This document shows positions 55,337-63,024 of a stretch of DNA of 64,000 bases, in pieces (position 1 is the stretch's first letter; each line of letters begins with the position of its first letter). Origin of the DNA: Faucicola sp048551375 (GTDB taxonomy: Bacteria > Pseudomonadota > Gammaproteobacteria > Pseudomonadales > Moraxellaceae). The stretch is taken from the NCBI RefSeq assembly GCF_048551375.1, contig NZ_JBLYZJ010000003.1, positions 1-64,000 of the forward strand, written 5' to 3'. The translations under genes and the position numbers were made by a program. A model generated the notes under the pieces. The model searched no databases. It had not been told where the DNA came from and saw only the letters and a list, made by a program, of their open reading frames with translations.

Positions 55337-56452
55337 ATGAATGCCCCAACTTTAACCCCCAAACCTTTTAACCGTGCCATGCTATTTTCTGGTGGTGGGC
55401 TACGTTTTGGCTATTATTTGGGTATGTATCAGGCCCTATGCGACCATGATAAACAGCCTGATATCATCTTGGCAAGCTGTGGCGGTGCGTTCGTGGCAGG
55501 GCTATTGGAAGTAAGCCAAGACAGCAAGCAAGCGTATGAGCGACTGATAAGCCGTGAATGTTATGAGATGCTGTGTCGTATTGAGCCGAACCGCCCAAAA
55601 CGACCGACCGACTATGCCTTACCTGCATTGGCTAGATATCTCAATAGCTTGGTGAACAGCCATGCCAAAATGCGATTGGCTCACAACCTTTTGTCTTCCC
55701 ATAGGCTATCTGCTGATAAACTTTTGGCAAAACTTCACGCCCAAAGCCTAGCCCATATCAAGGACGAAAGCGATCGCCATCCGCTATGGCATTGGCAAGA
55801 TTATTCCCCAAATACGGATTTTAACAGTATTATCCTCAGCAGTCGGTTGTTATCAACTTACCAACATCAACCTTGGCAGTGGCAACTAGTGTTACGCACC
55901 AGCCATTCAGCGTTGGCGGATAAGTTGGAAAATTTGTCATTAAGCAATGTCATGGCAAATTACCATGTGGATAAAATCCATCCCACACATTATATCACTG
56001 CCGAGATGCCGTTGCCGATTGCGGTGCGTGGTTCTATTTCGGATATGTATTACCTACCGCCCATGACTTGGCAAGGGCAAACCTTGATGGGCGGTGTGCT
56101 AAACCTTACGCCCATAGAGCTGGCTTGTCAGCTTGCCGATACGGTATATGCAGAAACCAAGGCAGGTTATGATGGGGTGTTGGCAGAACCTGCGATACAA
56201 GATGTGTTTGGCTTTTCGCCCAATCACCGCTTGGCTCATGTGCATGATTACCAACATCCTCATACCCAAATCCATTGGCTAAACACAGCAGATAATGGCA
56301 AGCATATCCGCCCAGTCATCGCCAAAAAACTGCGACTTCGCCAAGGCTATATTGATGTGAAACGCCCTGATTATGCGACCTTTCAAGCGATTATGCGTGA
56401 ACAATACGATTATGGCTATGAGCGAGCCAAAGATTATTTGGGTAAAATATAA
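55337..56452 (+). CDS. patatin-like protein lacking the canonical catalytic residues
   Basis: A 371-residue patatin-fold protein. The oxyanion loop GGGLR is near residues 18-22. The usual GxSxG reads A46-S47-C48-G49-G50, with Cys48 where the nucleophilic serine belongs. The usual DG[GA] reads M251-G-G, so the aspartate is absent. Hence it may be inactive or use a different chemistry. It starts 9 bases after the fusion gene and its stop overlaps the start of a 45-residue gene (TAATG). The family is usually a phospholipase. Confidence 0.75.
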   Translation: MNAPTLTPKPFNRAMLFSGGGLRFGYYLGMYQALCDHDKQPDIILASCGGAFVAGLLEVSQDSKQAYERLISRECYEMLCRIEPNRPKRPTDYALPALARYLNSLVNSHAKMRLAHNLLSSHRLSADKLLAKLHAQSLAHIKDESDRHPLWHWQDYSPNTDFNSIILSSRLLSTYQHQPWQWQLVLRTSHSALADKLENLSLSNVMANYHVDKIHPTHYITAEMPLPIAVRGSISDMYYLPPMTWQGQTLMGGVLNLTPIELACQLADTVYAETKAGYDGVLAEPAIQDVFGFSPNHRLAHVHDYQHPHTQIHWLNTADNGKHIRPVIAKKLRLRQGYIDVKRPDYATFQAIMREQYDYGYERAKDYLGKI

Positions 56453-56589
56453 TGGGTGATTCTGACTGGTTAATGCTGATACCATTTTATACGTTAGGTA
56501 TGATTGGCATTATTTATTTAGGGTTTGAAATGGCATTATGGCTTATTAATTTTATCCAACAAAAATTAAGTAAAAATCCATATGAATAA
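56452..56589 (+). CDS. 45-residue single-membrane peptide, overlapping both neighbours
   Basis: The start ATG 56452 overlaps the patatin stop (TAATG) and the stop TAA 56587-56589 overlaps the next gene's start at 56582. The peptide has two hydrophobic segments (LMLIPFYTLGMIGIIYLGF and MALWLINFI), then QQKLSKNPYE. The overlaps on both sides argue that it is translated. It is too short for ordinary ORF cut-offs and I know no family. Confidence 0.65.
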   Translation: MGDSDWLMLIPFYTLGMIGIIYLGFEMALWLINFIQQKLSKNPYE

Positions 56590-57385
56590 TCATTTAATCA
56601 TCATTGGCGGTACAAGTGGCATAGGGCTTGCCTTGGCGAACTGGCATTTAAGCCAACAGTGGCAAGCAACCGTGATTGGCAGTAATGCTGACAAGATTGC
56701 GAATTTACCCCAATCATTACTGCAAAATCCTTTATTTACTGCCATCACCTGTGATATTAGCGACAACATCGCAAGGGGAAAATTGTTTGATAAACTATCA
56801 CAACAGCCGTTTAATCGACTAATTTATTGTGCAGGAAAATATTATAACGAACGTCAACAAAATCTTAGCCAAGATGAAAGCCAACGTATGCTTGCGGTGA
56901 ATTTGCAGGCGTTTCAAGCGGTGTTTAGTTGGGCAAGTGACAGGTTACAGACAGTCGAGAGCTCAGACAAACATTTGATTGCGATTGCGTCCGTTGCAGG
57001 GCTATTGGATTTTGCTCACGCCAGTTTGTACGCCAAATGCAAACGAGCCATGATAGCCAGTTGTGATGCGTATCGCTTGGGTTTACAGCCCTTTGGCATA
57101 AAAGTCACTTGCATCGCTTCAGGGTATATTGATACCCAAACCCTACGCTCACTGAATAATGGCGATGCCAGTCATAAACCGCACCTTATCAGTGAAGAGC
57201 AAGCCGTCACAGAAATTGTTCATGCCATTCGGCAAAATATCGCTTTGCATATTTTCCCAAAACCGATGAAACGCACCATTTCGCTGTTATCCATGTTGCC
57301 AAAACCGCTTTTAGACAAGGTGATGGCATTGCAATACCGCCATCAAGACAGTCAAGCAAAATCAAGTGAAGTAAAACCAAAATAA
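56582..57385 (+). CDS. short-chain dehydrogenase/reductase
   Basis: A 267-residue SDR. Cofactor motif GGTSGIGLA, catalytic Ser in IAIASVAG, YAKCK (YxxxK) and DISDN/CAGKY structural motifs. The start lies inside the 45-residue gene. The C-terminus ends in a Lys/Gln-rich tail. It probably reduces or oxidises a lipid-linked or fatty substrate within the same locus. Confidence 0.85.
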   Translation: MNNHLIIIGGTSGIGLALANWHLSQQWQATVIGSNADKIANLPQSLLQNPLFTAITCDISDNIARGKLFDKLSQQPFNRLIYCAGKYYNERQQNLSQDESQRMLAVNLQAFQAVFSWASDRLQTVESSDKHLIAIASVAGLLDFAHASLYAKCKRAMIASCDAYRLGLQPFGIKVTCIASGYIDTQTLRSLNNGDASHKPHLISEEQAVTEIVHAIRQNIALHIFPKPMKRTISLLSMLPKPLLDKVMALQYRHQDSQAKSSEVKPK

Positions 57386-57523
57386 AAAGCATCGTAGTAT
57401 GGGCTAGCCGTCATTTTGGCGTAACCCACGGATAAATAAGGATTATTTTTAATTAATGAACTAGAAGGGAATATGTTAACAGGGATTTTTTGAGGTAAAT
57501 TTTCTGTTACTTCTCTTATACCA

Positions 57524-58162
57524 TCAAATCAACCACAGCCGATAAATCAGCCAAAACACAGGCACACTGAGTAGTAAACTATCAATTCTATCCATGATAC
57601 CGCCATGCCCTTTGAGCCATTGCCCCATGTCTTTGACCCCATGACGGCGTTTGATGGCGGATTCGAGCAAATCGCCCACTATCCCAACACTGGTCAACAG
57701 CCAAGTAAGCCCAAAAATCTGTGGCAAGTTAAAAGGTGTCAGTAACCGACCAATCGGCAAGCAGATAATGGCGGTAAGAATTGAGCCAAATAAAGCCCCT
57801 TCGATGGTCTTATTCGGACTGATGGTCGGTGCAAGTTTACGTTGAAACAGCTTATGCCCCAACCAACGTCCCATCAAATATTGCCCAATATCATTGCTTT
57901 GAATTGCAAAAATCACGAATAACAAAACTCCCAGTTTGGCTTGATGATTGAGTAGCCCACCCAAATCCAAAAAGCTCACGATAAACAGCACAAATACCAC
58001 GACAAATAAGCCATCCAAGTATTTTTGCAAAATCCGTACTTCTTTGAACACCCATTCCGACTGAAAAGTGGTCACTACCTTTAAAAAAGATATCCAGCCG
58101 TTCTTGCAACAACTGGACACTTTCACGATTAGGCAGTAAATTTTTGCAAAACAAAAATTCAT
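57524..58162 (-). pseudogene. truncated CDP-diglyceride synthetase (YnbB-like), N-terminus replaced by IS21 sequence
   Basis: The reading frame codes 212 residues. From about residue 35 on it is a phosphatidate cytidylyltransferase: FAIQSNDIGQYLMGRWLG, SPNKTIEGALFG, GDLLESAIKRRHGVKDMGQW and GHGGIMDRIDS. The family normally has about 100 more N-terminal residues with membrane helices. The first about 34 residues (from 58162 to about 58062) come from the IS21 end. So the gene was cut by the insertion and the rest is not found beyond it. It is convergent with the SDR gene of the lipid locus. Confidence 0.78.
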
Positions 58163-58899
58163 TTTTTAACAATGCGATTTTTTCTTAGCGATTCACCTTT
58201 AAGTTCAATCAAATCCGCGCGATGAACAATACGGTCTAAAATTGCATCAGCTATACTACTGTCTTCAAAAAAACCATGCCATTTTTCAGTTGGAAACTGA
58301 CTGGTAATCATTAAACCACCAGTTTTTGACTGTTCATCAATAATCTCATGAAAAGTTGGGCATAGACTTGCATCAATGCCACCGAGTCCAAAATCATCAA
58401 TGACCAGCAGGGTTGGTTTCATATACTTTTATTTTGTCTTATTAATTGAACCATCAAGCGTTGATAGATGTAAATCCTCAAACATTTGGTTAGCAGTAAC
58501 AAACAAAGTTTTTATTTCCAGCCTGCACGCTTGACTAGCAAAAGCACAGCCAAGCCACGTTTTCCCAGTCCCAGTTGCCCCTGTAATAATTAGTGAATGA
58601 TTGTTTTTTATCCACTCACAATCGAACAAATGACTGATATCAGAGCGTTTTAACAGCCGAGAAGCTGAATAATCAATATTCTCAAGCCGTGCATCACTGT
58701 ATCGAAGTTTTGATGATTTTAACAGATTTTGAATCCGATTATTATGACGCTGATTGATTTCAGTATCTAACAATAAATTCAAAATTTCATAAAAATCATA
58801 ATCTTGATTCTTATAAGTTTGAAAATTGGATTCAAGATTTTTAGCAAAGTGGCTCAATTTTAAAAACTTTAGTTTATCATAGACGACAGAGTTAGACAT
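58159..58899 (-). pseudogene. istB: istB helper ATPase with in-frame stop
   Basis: The N-terminal part (58429-58899) carries Walker A GATGTGKTWLGCAFA and ends LDGSINKTK followed by TAA at 58429-58431. Downstream in the same frame, without shift, KYMKPTLLVIDDFGLGG continues with Walker B and the rest of IstB up to 58159. One nonsense codon therefore separates the two halves. IstB activates the transposase, so the element is probably immobile unless the stop is read through. Confidence 0.88.
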
Positions 58900-60448
58900 G
58901 AGCCAGCCCTCCTACTTTGAAATAGTCCGCTCCACGTACATTTTTATGCGTATCAAAGTAACTATCAGCATTTGCAGATTTTTGCTTTTGTAGATATGAT
59001 TTGCTTTTAAAAATGCTTGTTAAACGGTCAATACTATAAATTTTTAATTTTTGTGCATATTCAAAGCCTTGTTCAATATCGACTGGAGAGATTTTTGTAT
59101 CAATCAACAACTTTTTGAGTTGATTGAGTTTTTTAAGATTGTTCGCATAGTTACGCTTGTTCTCGAGCATATAGTCAATGCTGTCAAATGTCGCTTCACC
59201 AATATCCATTGCCCAATTTAACAAGCGGTCAGGCTGTAAGTCTTCATGGATTTTATGATTTTCAGGCATATGTTCATATTTGATGCTGTGTCCTTTAGTT
59301 TTGCGTTCATGAACAGCGATAGATTGACGTTTTAAAAATATTTCAACCACGTTTTCAGTAATTTTGACATCAACTTTTTGACTGATAAATTGATACGGTA
59401 CAGAATATTCAACATTATCAACGCTAACTGTGTAAAACTCAGTCACTTTGACATCATGTACCCAATCACTAATCTGAAATTCATGCTCAGACAAAGGTGT
59501 TAGCAAGGGTTTATCAATATTAAGATAAGACTGATACCGTCCTTTTGGAAAAGTCTTTGTTATCTTGTTGTTTAGTAGTGCTAATTCTTCTTGCAGTGTT
59601 GCATTGAGTTCAGGCAATGAAAAAAACTTACGATTGCGTAGTTTTGCTAAGATTGTCATTTGCACAATTCTAACTGACAGCTCTGCAAGGCTTTTATCTT
59701 TTGGTGTGCGAGGTCTTGCTGGCATAACCACAATTCCGTAGTGGTCGGCAAGTTCAGCAAAAGAAGGCGTAATTGTGATACCTTGATTTGAGTGTTTCAA
59801 TACAGCGGATTTTAGGTTATCTGTCACTAATTTTTGTGGTGTACCACCATAAAATTCAAACATCTTAATATGGCATTTTTGCCAATCCTTGATTTTTTGT
59901 GAAGGCACAGCATAGCAAAATATATACTGTGATGCAGATAATACACCAACAAAAATTTGTGCTTTGATTATCACTTCTCCAGTTTTTTGACAGTAAATTG
60001 GCACAATCCGACCGCAGAAATCAACTTCGACAAATTCTCCAGCTTTGTAGAATTTTCTTTTTGAAGGTGGTAATTTGTTAACAAATTCGTTATAAAGCTC
60101 GCAAAATCGTGAGTATGCAAGTCCATTTGCATTGGCTTCACGATACTCACGCCATAACAGTTCTAATGTTACATCGGGTTTGGATTTCTCCTCTTGGATG
60201 TATGCCCAATCAGGATATTGCTTTTTCTGACGATTTGCTTTGGCTCTGCGAATACCCAACTGATTTTCAAAATCAGTATCGTTACACTGAAGTAATTGTT
60301 CGGATGGTAAAATGCTTTTTTCAAGCATTGACTGGACTTTTGAGACAGTTGTCGGTGAGACCTTCTCATTTCGTCCGATTTGGCGAAAGCTCATATCTTT
60401 TGATAATTGCATGACGATGCGACGAATCGCACGGGTTGGTAAATTCAT
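58892..60448 (-). CDS. istA: IS21 transposase
   Basis: A 518-residue transposase. An N-terminal helix-turn-helix (RQIGRNEKVSPTTVSKVQSM) is followed by the DDE integrase core (EVDFCGRIVPIY; TDNLKSAVLKH; PRTPKDKSLAELSVR with the DDE glutamate close by). It overlaps istB by 8 bases, typical for IS21. It appears intact. Confidence 0.9.
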   Translation of the reverse strand: MNLPTRAIRRIVMQLSKDMSFRQIGRNEKVSPTTVSKVQSMLEKSILPSEQLLQCNDTDFENQLGIRRAKANRQKKQYPDWAYIQEEKSKPDVTLELLWREYREANANGLAYSRFCELYNEFVNKLPPSKRKFYKAGEFVEVDFCGRIVPIYCQKTGEVIIKAQIFVGVLSASQYIFCYAVPSQKIKDWQKCHIKMFEFYGGTPQKLVTDNLKSAVLKHSNQGITITPSFAELADHYGIVVMPARPRTPKDKSLAELSVRIVQMTILAKLRNRKFFSLPELNATLQEELALLNNKITKTFPKGRYQSYLNIDKPLLTPLSEHEFQISDWVHDVKVTEFYTVSVDNVEYSVPYQFISQKVDVKITENVVEIFLKRQSIAVHERKTKGHSIKYEHMPENHKIHEDLQPDRLLNWAMDIGEATFDSIDYMLENKRNYANNLKKLNQLKKLLIDTKISPVDIEQGFEYAQKLKIYSIDRLTSIFKSKSYLQKQKSANADSYFDTHKNVRGADYFKVGGLAHV

Positions 60449-60485
60449 GATGAATTCCTCTTTTAAAGTTACGAATGAAAATTAA

Positions 60486-60524
60486 TGTCATCGCCTACCG
60501 CCCTAAGACAGTAGGCGATTTTGT
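60486..60524. repeat. hairpin in the IS21 end region
   Basis: ATCGCCTACCGCC and GTAGGCGAT arms lie between istA and the right element end and probably belong to the terminal region of the IS. Confidence 0.45.
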
Positions 60525-60620
60525 AACAATTTAAGAGGATTGCAGAGGTGACCACGCTTGACAGTATTAAGCAATGACCCCATAATAAAAGTATCTGTTA
60601 GTTCCAATTAATAGATACCC

Positions 60621-60659
60621 TGTGCAACGGTTGTAGCTCCAACTACAATCGTTGTGCAA
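60621..60659. terminator. strong hairpin downstream of the small RHH gene
   Basis: TGCAACGGTTGTAG and CTACAATCGTTGTGCA pair across CTCCAA, with no U-run on either side. It lies about 30 bases after the stop of the minus-strand RHH gene and near the IS21 right end. A terminator or a repeat is possible. Confidence 0.45.
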
Positions 60660-60689
60660 TCCTATTTTCTTTCAAAATAAAAAGATAGC

Positions 60690-60866
60690 TTAACTGGCTT
60701 TCATATTACCCTCCTTATTTAGTTGTTTTTCAAAACGTTTTTGTTCTTCATCTAAAACTTTAGCAATAAAACCTGAGAGCGACTGATAGTTTTCAGTCGC
60801 TCTTTGTTTTGCCCAGTTTTTGAGCTGTGTAGGAACTTTGACATTGATTTGTTCAGTTTGAAGCAT
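60690..60866 (-). CDS. small ribbon-helix-helix (Arc/CopG-like) regulator
   Basis: A 58-residue protein: MLQTEQINVKVPTQLKNWAK fits a ribbon-helix-helix start (beta strand VKVPTQLK, then helices with SLSGFIAKVLDEEQKRFEKQL). It is below common ORF cut-offs. It is divergent from the Arc-like gene at 61077 across a very A/T-rich spacer. AAGGAGG lies before an ATG-AAA-GCC-AGT-TAA at the gene's end, perhaps a leftover of a following gene start. An 11-base perfect hairpin is embedded in the coding region near 60777-60804. Confidence 0.65.
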   Translation of the reverse strand: MLQTEQINVKVPTQLKNWAKQRATENYQSLSGFIAKVLDEEQKRFEKQLNKEGNMKAS

Positions 60867-61076
60867 GCGATACTCCGTATTTCGTCACTTTGTTGATAGC
60901 GATTAATATATCAGTAACTATATTATACATCAAGTGTTTTTATAAAATAATATTAAAACAATATTTTTTATTATATTTTAATATTTTTAGCGGGGTAATT
61001 TAAGCTATAATATTGAATAATATTATTTTTCCATCATTTTTAATATTTTTCTAATATATTTTAACAAGGGTTGGCT
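60867..61076. promoter_or_regulatory. A/T-rich divergent promoter region between two RHH regulator genes
   Basis: About 210 bases, nearly 80% A/T, with TATAATATTG-like and TAATATTTTT-rich repeats. It may bind both regulators, as divergent RHH genes often autoregulate. No defined operator was assigned. Confidence 0.45.
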
Positions 61077-62090
61077 ATGTCTGATGATGTTCAAGTAAAC
61101 TTGCGTTTGCCTATTACGTTAAAAGAGAAGATTCACGATGCTGCAAGAGAAAATAACCGTTCATTAAATGCGGAGTTAAATGAACGTTTGATTAATTCCT
61201 TTGTAACAATGCAAGATAATTATTCAAATGTGGTTGAGGCTGTGTTGGAGTTAGCCAGTCGTTTTCAGGTTTCCGATAGGATTTCTGATATTAAACAGCG
61301 ATTGGATTTTTTGCTAGAAGAGATACGAGAGATTCCACACACCCCTTATTTCACGCCTTCGTTAATCGCTGCTAAGTTGGGCTATGAGTATGCCAGTGAG
61401 ACGGAGAAATGGTTTAAAGGGCAGGCAGAGCCGTCTTTTAGTCAGTTAAAGCAGTTGGCTCATTTTTTTGGTTGTGATGAGAGTTGGTTGCAGTTTGGCA
61501 TTGGTAAGCCATTTCCAACTAAGCGTCAATCCAGTTTTCATCAGGTAGTGGGCGTAGTAGATTTTTGTACTACTCCTGATGATGGCTATGATAAGGTAAG
61601 TGAGGTGTTATTTATTCGCAATGATTCTACTGCTGGGGAGTTGTTGATTGTAAAGGTATTTGATAGCTATCGTTGTCAGGTATATCAAACCTCGGTGCAT
61701 TTGAGTGATGTTGTGGGAGCGACTGGGACGAGATATCGTGCTGTGGTGACGTTGGTATTGGAGGCGTTTTTTCGTAGTCAGTGGAAAACCAAGGCAAAGA
61801 GCTTTTTGGTACAGCCTGCGATGTATGATACATTGATTAGCGGTCAGCAAAATGCGTTGCGGACGTTGGCTCGGTATCATTTTTCGACTTGGATGGATGA
61901 TATTTGGGATAGGTCAATGTATGAGAAGGATACGATTGATTATTGGGAGGGGTGGCAGGATTTGTGTTTTGCGATTGCGTCTGATATTGAGAGAGATAAG
62001 GGGATGAATGAGGATAAGGCGATGATTAAGAATGGGAATCATGAGGCGACTACGTTGTTGAATGAGCGGTTTTATCAGTTTTTTGATTGA
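61077..62090 (+). CDS. Arc-like/HTH regulator with unknown C-terminal domain
   Basis: A 337-residue protein. Residues 1-43 look Arc-like (VNLRLPITLKEKIHDAARENN then SLNAELNERLI). Residues about 95-145 resemble a helix-turn-helix (SLIAAKLGYEYASETEKWF; FSQLKQLAHFFGCDESW), followed by a C-terminal domain of about 180 residues with no family I know. ATG 61077 is chosen with AAGGG 6 bases upstream. It is probably a repressor, perhaps of phage type. A T-rich terminator hairpin follows. Confidence 0.6.
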   Translation: MSDDVQVNLRLPITLKEKIHDAARENNRSLNAELNERLINSFVTMQDNYSNVVEAVLELASRFQVSDRISDIKQRLDFLLEEIREIPHTPYFTPSLIAAKLGYEYASETEKWFKGQAEPSFSQLKQLAHFFGCDESWLQFGIGKPFPTKRQSSFHQVVGVVDFCTTPDDGYDKVSEVLFIRNDSTAGELLIVKVFDSYRCQVYQTSVHLSDVVGATGTRYRAVVTLVLEAFFRSQWKTKAKSFLVQPAMYDTLISGQQNALRTLARYHFSTWMDDIWDRSMYEKDTIDYWEGWQDLCFAIASDIERDKGMNEDKAMIKNGNHEATTLLNERFYQFFD

Positions 62091-62190
62091 TTTTTGATTT
62101 CCTGTTTTATTGATGTCTTGCTGGAAAAATATAATGGATAAATCTAAAATTTTATTTTTAATCAATTGGTTAGGTGGTTTTGGCGTGTAT

Positions 62191-62220
62191 GGCGACTTAT
62201 GAATTTAAGTCGCTTTTTTA
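62191..62220 (+). terminator. terminator after the Arc-like gene
   Basis: GCGACTTA and TAAGTCGC arms with a short loop are followed by TTTTTTA, about 100 bases after the stop of the Arc-like gene. Confidence 0.75.
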
Positions 62221-62319
62221 TTGTAAACATTTTTTCTTATTTTGGATAAACGGTAGTTTATTTGTCATAAGGTTATGATATATTATTTTTGTTGACTACT
62301 GTTTTTTGGAGATGCCAAG

Positions 62320-63000
62320 TTGAAAGGTTATCAGTTTTTTGCGTTAGCGTTGGTTATGATGAATCTTAATGGCTGTGATAAAAATGATTCAAGTCGCTCT
62401 CTTGGTAGTTATTTTGAGGGGTTGCCTTTTTTTTCTAATCCTTGTAATAGTTTACATAAAGTCACTAGTCGAGATGATTTATTAAAGCAACTATATGAGA
62501 CTGCTTATAAAGACGACTGCCTTTATAAAATAACCGCATCAGAGTTGCAAAATATATGGCAAGTACCAGTATCCGATAATAGCTTTCGTCGACAATACAC
62601 AAAAGAACAGCTAGATAAAGATTATAGCTTAAATCTCTATCCTAACAAGTCCCCATTTGAATTTTATGTTTTTTATTATCCTGAAGGACAGGGGTTAATA
62701 GGTTTATCACTAACGAGAGATGCTTGGCGGTCTGGACATTACACGCTTTTTCCCGAAGGAGATTTCCCTAATTTTTTGGGGCAACCAACAAAAATTTATA
62801 GCACAGTAACTTATCCTGGTTGGAGATATGTAAGAACTCCTTATCAACCAGAAAATGGAACTAATATTCAAAGGTACGGGGGCTATAGCTGGCTTTCAGG
62901 ATTTCCGTATTATAGAAAAATGGAAGCTGATACTCAACCCAACAGTGAGGTATTATATTTTAGCTTTCGTAATTCACATGACTATAACAACTATAGATAA
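62320..63000 (+). CDS. lipoprotein of unknown function beside the RTX-peptidase gene
   Basis: A 226-residue predicted lipoprotein: hydrophobic N-terminus with lipobox NLNGC at residues 15-19. The rest has a conserved-looking W/Y-rich globular part (FPFFSNPCNS; YVFYYPEGQG; TYPGWRYVRTPYQPENG). The start is TTG 62320 with GGAG about 8 bases upstream. It is followed after 24 bases by the RTX-repeat gene, so the two form an operon. I recognise no family. Its role could be assistance in, or protection against, the neighbouring protein. Confidence 0.65.
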   Translation: MKGYQFFALALVMMNLNGCDKNDSSRSLGSYFEGLPFFSNPCNSLHKVTSRDDLLKQLYETAYKDDCLYKITASELQNIWQVPVSDNSFRRQYTKEQLDKDYSLNLYPNKSPFEFYVFYYPEGQGLIGLSLTRDAWRSGHYTLFPEGDFPNFLGQPTKIYSTVTYPGWRYVRTPYQPENGTNIQRYGGYSWLSGFPYYRKMEADTQPNSEVLYFSFRNSHDYNNYR

Positions 63001-63024
63001 ATTGGCTAACAAGGAGCTACTATA

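Larger units (their letters stand above)
58062..60563 (-). mobile_element. IS21-family insertion sequence
   Basis: About 2.5 kb, the normal IS21 size. Left end (58062) TGAAAAGTGGTCACTACC and right end (reading inward from 60563) TGTCAAGCGTGGTCACC are imperfect inverted repeats sharing AAG-TGGTCAC. It carries istA then istB. No matching direct repeat is visible at 58057-58061 and 60564-60568, so a plain insertion with intact flanks is not supported. Confidence 0.8.
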
